A DNA stretch of 64,000 bases from an uncultured Chthonomonas sp. (GTDB lineage Bacteria > Armatimonadota > Chthonomonadetes > Chthonomonadales > CAJBBX01): assembly GCA_903885605.1 (NCBI GenBank), contig CAISJD010000158.1, positions 1-64,000 of the forward strand. Direction: 5' to 3'. A program made the position numbers and the translations under genes. This document shows positions 34,066 to 43,203 of this stretch, in pieces; the stretch's first letter is position 1, and each line of letters opens with the position of its first letter. The notes under the pieces were generated by a model. That model was not told the origin of the DNA, made no database searches, and worked only from the letters and a program-made list of their open reading frames with translations.

Positions 34066-35013
34066 ATGGGAAAGGTAGCTTATCTATTCCCCGGCCAGGG
34101 CGCACAGAAGGTCGGCATGGCCGCCGACTTCCGGTTGCCCGGCTCGGGCGGCCGCCGGATGTACGACCGCGCCGCCGAGACGCTGGGCTGGGATCTGGCA
34201 TCGATGTGCGACGGCGGCCCCGAGGAGGCGCTGCGGCAGACCATCCACACCCAGCCTGCGCTCTATGTGGCCTCGTGCGCGGCGTATGAGGAGCTACGGC
34301 TCCGTGCGCCGCAGGTGCGGCCGTACGCCATGGCCGGGCACAGCGTGGGCGAGTACGCCGCCCTATACGCGGCGGGCGCCATCGATTTCGAGGTGGGCCT
34401 GAGGCTCGTCGCTCGTCGGGCCGTCCTGATGCAGGAGGCGGCATCGGCGCGTCCCGGCGCCATGGCTGCAGTCATCGGGTTGGCCGCCGAGGCCGTCGCC
34501 GAGGCGTGCGTGGAGGCGGCTGAGGCAGGCATCGTGGGCGTCGCCAACTACAACTGCCCCGGCCAGGTTGTGATCTCAGGCGAGGAGCCGGCCGTCGAGC
34601 AGGCATCGGCAGGCGCCAAGGCCCGCGGCGCACGCATGGTCACGCGGCTGCAGGTCTCCGGCGGGTTCCATTCGCCGCTGATGGCCGCCGCCGGCGATGC
34701 GCTCTACCCGGACCTGCGCGAGGCGGCCTTCCGCCCCACGGATGTGCCTGTAGTCGTCAACGTCGAGGCCGCCTACTGCTCCAACGGCATCGACGTGGCG
34801 CCCTTCCTGACCATGCAGGTAAGCGGCAGCGTCCGGTGGGAGGAGTCGATGCGGCTCCTGATCGCGGACGGCTGCGATACGTTTGTCGAACTGGGCTGCG
34901 GCAACGTGCTCAGCGGCCTGATGAAGAGGATCGACCGCAGCGTGCGGTCGCTTGTCGTGGAGGACTCTGCCACGCTTGAGGCGGCCTGCGCCGCCCTGGC
35001 GTCCGCCGAGTAA
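34066..35013 (+). CDS. fabD: Malonyl CoA-ACP transacylase
   Basis: 315 aa. YLFPGQGAQKVGM at the N-terminus, nucleophile in AGHSVGEYAAL (near 96), Arg in RAVLMQEA and catalytic His in GGFHSPLM (near 205). ATG 34066 lies one base past the fabH stop behind GAGGGG; the listed 345-aa start reads through fabH. Confidence 0.97.
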   Translation: MGKVAYLFPGQGAQKVGMAADFRLPGSGGRRMYDRAAETLGWDLASMCDGGPEEALRQTIHTQPALYVASCAAYEELRLRAPQVRPYAMAGHSVGEYAALYAAGAIDFEVGLRLVARRAVLMQEAASARPGAMAAVIGLAAEAVAEACVEAAEAGIVGVANYNCPGQVVISGEEPAVEQASAGAKARGARMVTRLQVSGGFHSPLMAAAGDALYPDLREAAFRPTDVPVVVNVEAAYCSNGIDVAPFLTMQVSGSVRWEESMRLLIADGCDTFVELGCGNVLSGLMKRIDRSVRSLVVEDSATLEAACAALASAE

Positions 35014-35026
35014 CAAGGAGATCACC

Positions 35027-35779
35027 ATGAAGCTGCAGGGCAAGGTAGCCATTGTCACCGGCGCCGGTCGCGATACCCGCGGCATCGGCCGCCGCATCGC
35101 CCACGCCCTGGCCGGCGAGGGAGCCGACATCGTCATCTCGGACTTCGTGCCGGAGAACGCCTCCGCCGCCGCGGCCGAGATCACCGAGGCCACCGGGCGC
35201 CGCGCCGTTGCGGTTCAGGGCGACGTTGCGTCCGAAGCCGATGTCGAGCGCCTGTTCGCCACCGCCCAGGCCGAGTTCGGGCACGTTGACATCCTGGTGA
35301 ACAACGCGGGCATCACCCGTGACGGCCTTCTTCTGCGGATGACGGAGGAAGCATGGGACGCGGTGTTGAACTGCAACCTCAAGGGCGCGTTCCTCTGCAC
35401 CCGGGCAGCGGCCAAGGTCATGCTGAAGCAGAGGTCGGGCCGCATCGTGAACATTGCGTCGGTCATGGGTCGGGTGGGGAATGCCGGCCAGGCCAACTAC
35501 TCCGCGTCCAAAGCGGGCCTCATCGGCCTGACGAAGTCCACGGCGAAGGAACTCGGCTCTCGTGGCGTGACGGCCAACGCGGTGGCGCCGGGGTTCATCC
35601 AGACCGCGATGACCGATGCGCTGTCGGAGGATTTGCGCGAACAAATGAAGAAGCAGGTCCCGCTGGGCAGGCTGGGAACGGCCGACGACGTCGCCCGGGT
35701 GGTGCTCTTCTTCTGTACGGATGATGCTGCGTATGTGACCGGCCAGGTGCTGTCCATTGATGGCGGTCTGTTCATGTAG
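35027..35779 (+). CDS. fabG: 3-oxoacyl-ACP reductase
   Basis: 250 aa short-chain dehydrogenase. NADP loop TGAGRDTRGIGRRIA (near 12, three residues longer than the common TGASRGIG), NNAGITRDGLL, catalytic Ser in IVNIASVMG and YSASKAG (Tyr-X3-Lys, near 159). AAGGAG lies 6 nt before ATG 35027. Confidence 0.96.
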   Translation: MKLQGKVAIVTGAGRDTRGIGRRIAHALAGEGADIVISDFVPENASAAAAEITEATGRRAVAVQGDVASEADVERLFATAQAEFGHVDILVNNAGITRDGLLLRMTEEAWDAVLNCNLKGAFLCTRAAAKVMLKQRSGRIVNIASVMGRVGNAGQANYSASKAGLIGLTKSTAKELGSRGVTANAVAPGFIQTAMTDALSEDLREQMKKQVPLGRLGTADDVARVVLFFCTDDAAYVTGQVLSIDGGLFM

Positions 35780-35846
35780 TTGGTCCGGGCCTGAGAAGCG
35801 GCCGTCACGGCCGCCGTGTGAGTCTGAATACTAACTGGAGGGAAGC

Positions 35847-36083
35847 ATGTCTACATTCGATCGAGTTAAGAAAGTGATTCTCGAGCATCTGGAAGCCAAG
35901 GACGAGCAGGTAACCAGCGAAGCGTCGTTCGTGGCCGATCTCGGCGCGGACTCGCTGGACGTCGTGGAGCTGGTCATGGGCCTTGAGGACGAGTTCGAGA
36001 TCGAGATTCCGGACGAGGACGCCGAGAAGATCCAGACCGTCAAGGACGCCGTCTCGTACATCGACGGCAAGGCGCAGGGCTGA
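35847..36083 (+). CDS. acpP: Acyl carrier protein
   Basis: 78 aa acidic protein; the phosphopantetheine site is Ser in [21 protein letters not shown] (near 37). TGGAGGGA precedes the ATG. Placed between fabG and fabF as usual. Confidence 0.98.
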   Translation: MSTFDRVKKVILEHLEAKDEQVTSEASFVADLGADSLDVVELVMGLEDEFEIEIPDEDAEKIQTVKDAVSYIDGKAQG

Positions 36084-36102
36084 CCCTCCTGCAACCCGAC
36101 GA

Positions 36103-36155
36103 CAGGGCCCTGAACTGGCTGCCGCCATGCTCGGTCGGCCGCCGAATGGGCCCTG
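36103..36155 (+). other. Inverted repeat in the acpP-fabF gap
   Basis: cagggccc (36103-36110) and gggccctg (36148-36155) can pair around a GC-rich inner stem in the 118-nt gap. It has no T-run. It may protect the abundant acpP mRNA or reduce read-through into fabF. Confidence 0.35.
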
Positions 36156-36201
36156 CTTGCCCTGAACGAGCCGCAACCCACACCAACCAGAGGTCAACGC
36201 C

Positions 36202-37440
36202 ATGAAACGACGAGTTGTCATCACCGGTCGCGGTGTCGCCACTGCCCTGGGCCTCACAGTGGACGATCTGTGGCAGAGCCTTCTCGCCGGCCGCTCGGGC
36301 GTTGGCCCCATCACCGCTTTCGACGCCTCTGACTATGCCACGCGCATCGCCGCCGAGATCCCCGACTTCCGGCCTGAGGACTTCATGGATCGCAAAGAGG
36401 CCCGCCACATGGACCGTTTCGTCCAGCTGGCGGTGGCCGCCATGCGGGGAGCCGTGGCTGAGGCGAAACTGACGATCACGCCCGAGGAGGCGCCCCGCGT
36501 GGGCGTACTCATCGGCTCCGGCATCGGTGGGATCATCACCATCGAGAAGCAGCTTGAGATCCTGCTGGCGAAAGGGCCGAGCCGCGTGAGCCCGTTCTTC
36601 ATCCCCATGCTGATAGCCGATATGGCCGCGGGCCAGGTCTCGATCATGCTGGGGGCGCAGGGGCCCAACCTCTGCGTGACCACCGCCTGTGCCACCGGTA
36701 CCCACGCACTGGGTGATGCCGCCCAGATCATAGCGCGCGGCGACGCCGACGTCATGGTGGCCGGCGGCGCCGAGGCGCCCATCAGCCGTATGGGCCTGGG
36801 TGGCTTCTGCGCGGCCCGCGCGCTGTCGTCGCGCAATGACGATCCGCAGCGTGCCTGCAGGCCGTTCGACGCCGACCGCGACGGCTTCGTCATGGGCGAG
36901 GGCGCCGGCATCGTGGTCCTGGAGGAACTGGAGCACGCCGTAGCTCGCGGCGCGCGCATCTACGGCGAGATCCTCGGCTACGGCGCCACGGGCGATGCCT
37001 ACCACATCACGGCTCCCGCGCCGGATGGCGGCGGCGCGGCTCGCTCCATGCGCATGGCGCTCAGTACCGCCGGGCTGGAACCCGAGGCGATCGACTACAT
37101 CAATGCCCATGGCACCTCCACGGAGCACAACGACAAGCTGGAGACGCTGGGCATCAAGACCGTCTTCGGCGACCGTGCCTATGAGATACCGGTGAGTTCC
37201 ACCAAGTCGATGACGGGCCACCTGTTGGGCGCGGCGGGCGCTGTGGAGGCCGTGGTTTGTAGCCTCACCATGCAGCACGGCGTCATCCCGGCCACGATCA
37301 ACTACACCACGCCGGACCCGGAGTGCGACCTGAACTACGTGCCCAACGACCCGATTGAACGGCAGGTTCGAACAACGATGTCCAACTCCTTCGGGTTCGG
37401 CGGCCACAACGCCACCCTGGTGATCGGCTCCGTAGACTAG
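36202..37440 (+). CDS. fabF: 3-oxoacyl-ACP synthase II
   Basis: 412 aa condensing enzyme for chain elongation. Cys-His-His triad: [11 protein letters not shown] (near 163), [12 protein letters not shown] (near 304) and [12 protein letters not shown] (near 341). Clear ATG with AGAGG upstream. The next gene starts 7 nt later. Confidence 0.97.
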   Translation: MKRRVVITGRGVATALGLTVDDLWQSLLAGRSGVGPITAFDASDYATRIAAEIPDFRPEDFMDRKEARHMDRFVQLAVAAMRGAVAEAKLTITPEEAPRVGVLIGSGIGGIITIEKQLEILLAKGPSRVSPFFIPMLIADMAAGQVSIMLGAQGPNLCVTTACATGTHALGDAAQIIARGDADVMVAGGAEAPISRMGLGGFCAARALSSRNDDPQRACRPFDADRDGFVMGEGAGIVVLEELEHAVARGARIYGEILGYGATGDAYHITAPAPDGGGAARSMRMALSTAGLEPEAIDYINAHGTSTEHNDKLETLGIKTVFGDRAYEIPVSSTKSMTGHLLGAAGAVEAVVCSLTMQHGVIPATINYTTPDPECDLNYVPNDPIERQVRTTMSNSFGFGGHNATLVIGSVD

Positions 37441-37447
37441 CGCTGCT

Positions 37448-38128
37448 ATGAACTGCCCCGCATGCGGAGGGCTGAACCCCGTCGACGCGGTCTACTGCGG
37501 CTTCTGCGCTGCGGCGCTGCATCCCGATGCCGCCGAGCAGGAGCCGCCGCTCCCCGGACAGGGCGCACCGGCCTTCACGCCGGCCGCTGCCGCCGCCGGG
37601 CTTGAGACGGCTCAGTGCGCCGTCTGCGGGTACCTGATGGCCGTGGCCGACACGGCCTGCCCTCGGTGCGGCACGCCGCGCGGTATGCGCCTCGACCCGG
37701 CGGCGGCCCTGCCGGGCTCGTATGCCCCGGCGGCAGGCTACGGCGGCCAGTACGACACCAACACCTCGGGCACCCGGGGCGCGGTGCCGCTTGAACTGAA
37801 GGGCGGATGGAACTGGGGCGCCTTCTGGTACAGCTGGATCTGGGGGCTCAACCACAAGACCCCTATCACGCTTGCGGCGCTTCTCTTCAGCCTGGCGGGC
37901 CGCCTCGTTCCGTTTCTTGGACTGGTGAACCTCGGTCTGGCTGTCTGGTTCGGCGTTCGCGGCAACGAGTGGGCCTGGCAGAACCGGCGGTTCGATAGCA
38001 TTGACCACTTCCGGGCCGTCCAGCGGGCATGGGCCATGTGGGTGCTGGGCAGCTTCATTTTGGTTCTGGTCCTGTTCGCCATCGGTGTGGCCATCGGCCT
38101 AGCGGGCGCCCTGGAATCGCTGCAATGA
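37448..38128 (+). CDS. Zinc-ribbon membrane protein (DUF2628-like)
   Basis: 226 aa. Two N-terminal zinc ribbons (CPACGG...CGFC and CAVCGY...CPRCG, residues 3-76), a Pro/Ala/Gly linker, then WNWGAFWYSWIWGLNHK and two to three hydrophobic helices typical of DUF2628-like membrane proteins. Function unknown. Its stop overlaps the rnc start (ATGA), so it is translated together with RNase III. Confidence 0.85.
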   Translation: MNCPACGGLNPVDAVYCGFCAAALHPDAAEQEPPLPGQGAPAFTPAAAAAGLETAQCAVCGYLMAVADTACPRCGTPRGMRLDPAAALPGSYAPAAGYGGQYDTNTSGTRGAVPLELKGGWNWGAFWYSWIWGLNHKTPITLAALLFSLAGRLVPFLGLVNLGLAVWFGVRGNEWAWQNRRFDSIDHFRAVQRAWAMWVLGSFILVLVLFAIGVAIGLAGALESLQ

Positions 38129-38859
38129 CGGAGGTCACGGCGCCGCCGTTGGGCGTCGATGACGCGCTGGCGTACCTGGCCAGGAGGCTGGGGGTCGGGC
38201 TACGTCAGCCGGAGCTCTACGCTACCGCGCTGCGGCACCGGTCGGCGGCGTCTGAGCAGCAGGCGGTGAGCAACGAGCGGCTGGAGTACCTGGGCGATGC
38301 GGTCGTGGGTCTGGCTGTGGCGAGCCACCTGTTCCGTACGCTACCCGAGGCCCAGGAGGGCGTGCTGTCGCGGCGCAAGGGCTACCTGGTCAGCGAGGCC
38401 GCGCTCTCCCAGGCGGCGTTGCGGCTGGGGCTCGACCGGTGTGTGCAGTTGAGCGCCGTGGAGGCAGCCTCCGGCGGCCGCGCCAGGCCGAGCATCCTGT
38501 GCGACGTGTTCGAGGCGCTCGTAGGGGCGCTCTACCTGGATTGGGGCGCAAGGGTGGCGGCCGCGGCGGTGCGGCGTGCACTGGGTCCCGTGATTGACGT
38601 GACGGATATGGGATTGCCGGACTTCAAAACGCGCCTGCAGGAGCGGATGCAGGCGTCCGGTGGTAATCTGCCTCAGTACACGACCGTTCAGGTCACGGGG
38701 CCCGACCATCAGCGCGAGTTCAGTGTGGAGGTCCACCTGCACGGCGAGTTGGCCGGCTTCGGCGTCGGGAAGAGCAAGAAATCGGCGGAGCAGGCCGCGG
38801 CCGAAGCGGCGCTGGCGAGCTTCGCCGACAGGGAGAAGCGGGATGACGACGGCCGCTAG
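38125..38859 (+). CDS. rnc: Ribonuclease III
   Basis: 244 aa. Catalytic domain signature NERLEYLGDAVVGL (near 51) and the second acidic site DVFEALVGALYLD (near 128); C-terminal double-stranded RNA-binding domain (FKTRLQERMQ... GKSKKSAEQAAAEAAL). Cuts rRNA precursors and regulatory duplexes. ATG 38125 overlaps the preceding stop. Confidence 0.97.
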   Translation: MTEVTAPPLGVDDALAYLARRLGVGLRQPELYATALRHRSAASEQQAVSNERLEYLGDAVVGLAVASHLFRTLPEAQEGVLSRRKGYLVSEAALSQAALRLGLDRCVQLSAVEAASGGRARPSILCDVFEALVGALYLDWGARVAAAAVRRALGPVIDVTDMGLPDFKTRLQERMQASGGNLPQYTTVQVTGPDHQREFSVEVHLHGELAGFGVGKSKKSAEQAAAEAALASFADREKRDDDGR

Positions 38860-39655
38860 AGCCGATATCGCGGTGGTAGGAGGCAGCGGGTTCTACAGCC
38901 TGCTCGACGACGCACGCGAAGTCGTGGTCGAGACGCCCTACGGTGACCCGAGCGACGCGATCGTGCTGGCCGAGCTGGACGGCCGGACCGTGGCGTTCCT
39001 CCCGCGGCACGGCCGGTCGCACACCGTACCACCGCATCAGATCAACTACCGGGCCAACATCTGGGCGCTGAAGAGCCTCGGCGTCAGAGCCCTCATCAGC
39101 CCGTGCGCCGCCGGTAGCCTGCAGCCCCACGTGAAGCCCGAGCACTTCGTCGTCCTCGACCAGTATGTCGATCGCACCCGCGGCCGCATGGACACCTTCT
39201 TCGAGGGTCCAGACGTATACCATGTGTCGGCGGCCGATCCCTACTGCCCCCATCTCCGCCGCATCGCCACGGGCGTCATCAAGGGCCATGGGATCGAAGT
39301 GCACGAGACCGGGACCATCGTGGTGATCAACGGGCCGAGGTTCTCCACAAAGGCCGAAAGCAAGTGGTTCTCCTCCCAGGGCTGGGAGGTCATCGGTATG
39401 ACGCAGTATCCCGAAGTCGCGCTCGCGCTGGAGCTTGAGATCGCTCCGCTGGGCATCGCCCTGATCACCGACTATGACAGCGGCCTCTTCGCCGAGGGGC
39501 TCGTGGCCCCGTGTACCACCGAGGAGATCTACGCGGTGTTCTCCAAGAACGCTCACCGGATCAAGGCCGTCGTCCTCGATATCATCCGCGCGATCCCGGC
39601 GGGCTTTGAGAGCCCGTGCCACAGGTCGCTTCAGTTCGCAAAGGTAGGCGTCTGA
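38843..39655 (+). CDS. mtnP: S-methyl-5'-thioadenosine phosphorylase
   Basis: 270 aa PNP/MTAP family enzyme: splits methylthioadenosine into adenine and methylthioribose-1-phosphate. VVGGSGFYSLL N-terminus, FLPRHGRSHTVPPHQINYRANI, GPRFSTKAES and MTQYPEVALALE match the MTAP subclass. The ATG at 38843 overlaps rnc by 17 nt (the listed 38660 start lies deep in rnc). Next to mtnA and apt, which supports MTAP over other PNP activities. Confidence 0.93.
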   Translation: MTTAARADIAVVGGSGFYSLLDDAREVVVETPYGDPSDAIVLAELDGRTVAFLPRHGRSHTVPPHQINYRANIWALKSLGVRALISPCAAGSLQPHVKPEHFVVLDQYVDRTRGRMDTFFEGPDVYHVSAADPYCPHLRRIATGVIKGHGIEVHETGTIVVINGPRFSTKAESKWFSSQGWEVIGMTQYPEVALALELEIAPLGIALITDYDSGLFAEGLVAPCTTEEIYAVFSKNAHRIKAVVLDIIRAIPAGFESPCHRSLQFAKVGV

Positions 39656-40740
39656 TGGGAGCCGATCTGACGGACATCTCGGCGGTCCCTCGCACGGTCG
39701 ACTGGGTCGAGGGCCGCCTGCGGTTGATCGATCAGAACGCCCTGCCCGACCGCCTCGCCATGGTGGACCTCACCACGTGGCAGGCCGCAAGGAACGCCAT
39801 CGCCGACATGACCGTCCGCGGCGCGCCGGCCATCGGCTGCACCGCCGCGCTGGGCATGGCCCTTGCCGCACACGGCTACAGCGCCCTCCAGCCCGCCCAG
39901 TTCGTACAGGCCGTGTCCGCCGCCGCCGCCGACATCCGCTCCGCCCGACCCACCGCCGTCAACCTCATGTGGGCCGTTGACCGCATCGCCGCTGTCGTCG
40001 CCGCGTCGCCGACGCCCGCGGAGGGCGCCGCCCGGGCCGAGGCCGCCGCCGTTGCCATGCTCGCCGAGGACGTGGCCGCCAACGTCGCCATGGGCCGCTA
40101 CGGCGCGGAGCTGCTGCCCGATGAGGGATCGGTGCTGACCCACTGCAACGCGGGCGCGCTGGCAACCGTCGGCTACGGCACGGCGCTGGGCGTCATTCGC
40201 GCCGCTGTGGCCATGGGCAAGGCGATCCATGTCTACTCCGACGAGACGCGGCCGCGCCTGCAAGGCATGCGGCTCACCACGTGGGAGTTGCAGCGCGACG
40301 GAATCCCCGTCACCGCGATCACGGACAGCATGGCCGCCGTCCTCATGCGGCAGGGGCGCATCGCCTGTGTCGTGGTCGGCGCGGATCGCGTCGCCGCCAA
40401 CGGCGACGCCGCTAACAAGATCGGCACCTACGCTGCCGCCGTGGCGGCTCACCACCATGGCGTGCCCTTCTACGTGGCCGCACCCCTATCGACGGTCGAC
40501 ATGGCGCTGCCCACAGGCGACGGCATCCCCATCGAGGAGCGCGACCCGGCAGAGGTTACCTGCATCGCCGGCGTCCGCCTGGCGCCAGAGGGCGTGCCGG
40601 CCTGGAACCCGTCATTTGACGTGACGCCTGCGGCGTTGATCGCTGCGATCATCACCGGGCAGGGGGTCGTGCGGCCACCCTTCGGCCCGGGCCTCGCCCG
40701 GCTGGCCGGCAGGGCCGCCGCGCAGGGAGGAGCATCGTGA
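39655..40740 (+). CDS. mtnA: Methylthioribose-1-phosphate isomerase
   Basis: 361 aa, eIF2B-alpha/MtnA fold. RTVDWVEGRLRLIDQ, DMTVRGAPAIG, THCNAGALATVGYGTALG (catalytic Cys), DETRPRLQGMRLT and VVVGADRVAANGDAANKIGTY (catalytic Asp) are present. It turns methylthioribose-1-phosphate into methylthioribulose-1-phosphate. Start overlaps the mtnP stop (TGATG). Later steps (mtnBCD or a shunt aldolase) are not in the window. Confidence 0.96.
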   Translation: MGADLTDISAVPRTVDWVEGRLRLIDQNALPDRLAMVDLTTWQAARNAIADMTVRGAPAIGCTAALGMALAAHGYSALQPAQFVQAVSAAAADIRSARPTAVNLMWAVDRIAAVVAASPTPAEGAARAEAAAVAMLAEDVAANVAMGRYGAELLPDEGSVLTHCNAGALATVGYGTALGVIRAAVAMGKAIHVYSDETRPRLQGMRLTTWELQRDGIPVTAITDSMAAVLMRQGRIACVVVGADRVAANGDAANKIGTYAAAVAAHHHGVPFYVAAPLSTVDMALPTGDGIPIEERDPAEVTCIAGVRLAPEGVPAWNPSFDVTPAALIAAIITGQGVVRPPFGPGLARLAGRAAAQGGAS

Positions 40741-41258
40741 TGCCGCTATTGGCCAGGGATCTGATCCGTGACGTCCCGGACTTCCCCAAGCCGGGCATCG
40801 TGTTCAAGGATATCACGCCGGTCCTGGCAAGTCCCGCCGCCATGCGGGAGGTCACGGACCGCTTCGAGGCGTTCGCTGCCGGACTGCGGCCCGATGTGAT
40901 CGCAGGCATTGAGTCGCGCGGCTTCGTCCTCGGGGCTCCGCTCGCCATGCAGATGGGCCTGCCGTTCGCGCCCGTCCGCAAGGCAGGCAAGCTGCCGTGG
41001 CGGACCGTCCGCGAGGAGTACGCCCTGGAGTACGGCACGGCTGCTATGGAGATGCACGAGGATGCCCTGGCCGCGGGCAGCCGCGTGCTGATCGTCGATG
41101 ATCTGCTGGCCACGGGAGGGACGGCAGCCGCTGCCTCCCGGCTCGTGGAGAGGCTGGGAGGCCGGGTCGTGGGCCTCTGCTTCATGGTCGAGCTCGCCTT
41201 CCTCAAGGGGCGCGATGCGCTGGCGGAGCGCACCATTGAGGCTCTGATCGAGTATTAG
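40740..41258 (+). CDS. apt: Adenine phosphoribosyltransferase
   Basis: 172 aa. DFPKPGIVFKDITP start block, GIESRGFVLGAPLA, and the PRPP-binding VLIVDDLLATGGTAAAA (near 117). It recaptures the adenine freed by MtnP. GGAGGA lies 8 nt before ATG 40740 (GTG three bases earlier is possible). The three genes mtnP-mtnA-apt form a compact methylthioadenosine salvage unit. Confidence 0.96.
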   Translation: MPLLARDLIRDVPDFPKPGIVFKDITPVLASPAAMREVTDRFEAFAAGLRPDVIAGIESRGFVLGAPLAMQMGLPFAPVRKAGKLPWRTVREEYALEYGTAAMEMHEDALAAGSRVLIVDDLLATGGTAAAASRLVERLGGRVVGLCFMVELAFLKGRDALAERTIEALIEY

Positions 41259-41363
41259 GCCGGATGACGTGCGCAGGCGCAGGCCTGCGGCAGGGAAGTA
41301 CCCGTAAGGGAGCCGGTGTTCGCACCGAGCGCCCGCGGCATCAAAGACGGGAGGGGAACAGAC
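41259..41363 (+). other. Structured leader between apt and the NodB-fold gene
   Basis: The 105-nt gap can form small hairpins, including cggtg-TTCG-caccg (41314-41327) and ccc-GTAA-ggg (41301-41310), before a GGGAGGGG ribosome site. I cannot match it to a known riboswitch. Confidence 0.3.
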
Positions 41364-42095
41364 ATGCCGACCGTTGTACTCAGCGTGGATTGCGTTGCAG
41401 CCGGCGCCGGGAAGTGCTATGCCCGCGAAATCGTGCGCGTGGCCGAGGAGTTTACGATCCCATTGACGTGGCTCATCGCTGTCAACCAGGCGAGCCCCAT
41501 GGCCAATGTCACCATGTACCATACCGAGTACCTGCACGGTATTCCTGCCTGGCATGAAGTTGGCCTGGCGGTTAGCTTCCAGAACGGCCATGGCTACATT
41601 GCAGATCCCAAGGTCCGAGCCGACCTCCTGCGCCTCGGCAAGGATGTGCTGAAGCAGTGCCACATCAAGCCCACTGCGTTCCGCGCGAGCAACCATGATG
41701 TTATGGCGGATGACGTTCGTGCGCTTGAGGACATCGGGATCCTCGTCGACGCCTCGGCGTGCCCCGGCGCCACAGACAGCCATGACGTCCGCTGGCCCGA
41801 CGGCGAGCGCGACCCGTACCATCCCTCCTACACCGACATTAACACGCATGGCGACGCCTCGCTGCTGATGGTTCCCCTTGCCACCCACAACGGCGTCTGC
41901 GGCAACCTGGACCTCGGGTGGGAGAAGGTCGGCCCTGTCGTCGAGTCCGCCCTGGCTGCCCGCGAGGTCGTAGCCCTAACGCTCAGCGATGTGGCCCAGA
42001 ACACTGACGCACTCCGCGCCGCCATCCAGGCCGGCCGCGCCGCAGGGGCGCGGTTCACGACGCTGACGGCGTTGGCCGCCGGCCTGCGCAAGTAG
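41364..42095 (+). CDS. NodB/polysaccharide-deacetylase-fold protein, active site degenerate
   Basis: 243 aa. The strand order resembles polysaccharide deacetylases: LSVDC at the first motif (one Asp kept, second lost), IPAWHEVGLAVSFQNGHGYI at the His motif, and TAFRASNHDVMADDVRALEDIGILVDAS at the Arg motif. The metal His pair is not in canonical HSxxH form, so esterase activity is doubtful. No signal peptide. ATG 41364 follows GGGAGGGG. Function unknown. Confidence 0.6.
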   Translation: MPTVVLSVDCVAAGAGKCYAREIVRVAEEFTIPLTWLIAVNQASPMANVTMYHTEYLHGIPAWHEVGLAVSFQNGHGYIADPKVRADLLRLGKDVLKQCHIKPTAFRASNHDVMADDVRALEDIGILVDASACPGATDSHDVRWPDGERDPYHPSYTDINTHGDASLLMVPLATHNGVCGNLDLGWEKVGPVVESALAAREVVALTLSDVAQNTDALRAAIQAGRAAGARFTTLTALAAGLRK

Positions 42096-42204
42096 CCCCA
42101 CCTTCGATCGGGCTCGCCTCGCTCCCGAGGGTGCGAGGCGAGCCGGTCGAGCCCCGGATACCCCTGCGTCGTCCGCATCGTCGGGCTCCGCTGAGGAACC
42201 GCCT

Positions 42205-42918
42205 GTGCAGAGCAACCTGCAGCCGTGCCTCTATTGCGGCCTCGCCATGGGGCGCACCGAGCCCGTGGCCCTATGCGGCGCCTGCTGGGCCGTGGTGCAT
42301 GACCGTTGCCTTCAGCACGCCGGCCGGTGCAGTACGGTGCAGTGCCCGGGCGACCCTGCGACGATGGTTCCGGCGGATGTCGCGGTTGTCGTCGGCGCCC
42401 GCATCGCGACCGCCAATGCGGAACCCGCCACTTGCCCCGCCTGCGGCGCCGCGACCGACTACGGGCGGCTGGTTCCTCCGGCGCGCCGGCTCTGGATGCG
42501 CATGACGCCGGGCATCTGGTTTGAGGCCGCGCAGGGCGGCCCCGTGGGCGCCGGGCGCAGATCCGGATGGCACGTTCCGGCGGCCGGCTTGCCCGGGCGC
42601 AGGTGCCGCGCATGCCGCGCGCTGTACCTGGCCGGCCAGCCGGTGGATGCGCGCCGCTCCCAGTCCGGCGCCGTGTTCCCCTACTGCCCGCAGTGCAGTG
42701 CGCCCTTCACTTCGGGCTGGTTCGACCTTCAGCGCTATGGCTCAGGGGCGGTGGGCTTCGTGCCCCAGGCTCCGCCCGGCTCGTCCGAACTGCGCGGGCA
42801 TCGGGCGACGCCGAACCGGTTCGCCACGGGCGCTGGACGCCAGTCGGTGGCTCGCATTGCCGGGCAGTGCTGCTCCCGGTGCCTCTTCTCGCTGGTTTCC
42901 GGCCTCCCAGTACCATGA
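42205..42918 (+). CDS. RING-like zinc-finger protein (Prok-RING type)
   Basis: 237 aa with three Cys-rich modules. The first (CLYCGLAMGRTEPVALCGACWAVVHDRCLQHAGRCSTVQC, about 8-47) has the C-x2-C...C-x2-C-x4-H-x2-C...C layout of prokaryotic RING fingers. Then CPACG, CRACR and CPQC pairs, and CCSRC near the C-terminus. No membrane span. GTG start. Function unknown; protein-protein binding is the common guess for such modules. Confidence 0.7.
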   Translation: MQSNLQPCLYCGLAMGRTEPVALCGACWAVVHDRCLQHAGRCSTVQCPGDPATMVPADVAVVVGARIATANAEPATCPACGAATDYGRLVPPARRLWMRMTPGIWFEAAQGGPVGAGRRSGWHVPAAGLPGRRCRACRALYLAGQPVDARRSQSGAVFPYCPQCSAPFTSGWFDLQRYGSGAVGFVPQAPPGSSELRGHRATPNRFATGAGRQSVARIAGQCCSRCLFSLVSGLPVP

Positions 42919-42942
42919 TCGCTGTGCGGGAGCGGTGGTTCA

Positions 42943-42951
42943 TGCGATAAT
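42943..42951 (+). promoter_or_regulatory. Extended -10 promoter of khpA
   Basis: TGCGATAAT has an extended -10 form (TG-n-GATAAT); an alternative TAGAAT lies at 42955-42960. No clear -35. Start near 42958 would give khpA a leader of about 245 nt. Confidence 0.4.
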
Positions 42952-43203
42952 CGGTAGAATGGAGTGCACTCCTCGCGTGCATGGAGGAATCTGCGGCACA
43001 GACGCTGAACGACGCAGTGACTGGTGCAGCAGTCGGGCTGGAATGCGCCTGAGGCGCAGTGACAGGCACACCCAGGTGATGGCCGGCAGGGAAACCGTTA
43101 GTGAGATGATCCCATCTGGACAGATGAGTAGCTGAAGGAAGCGGCTGAGTAGTGACCCGTGCCATTGGCCATCGTCGAACAACCGCAGTAGGAGGAGAGC
43201 AGG

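Noticed and set aside
38660-38842. Listed N-terminal extension of mtnP
   Set aside because: It lies inside rnc in another frame; the ATG at 38843 matches the family start.
42919-43203. Known riboswitch (glycine, TPP, cobalamin, c-di-GMP) or tRNA upstream of khpA
   Set aside because: I checked by eye for their conserved cores and found none; kept only as an unexplained leader.
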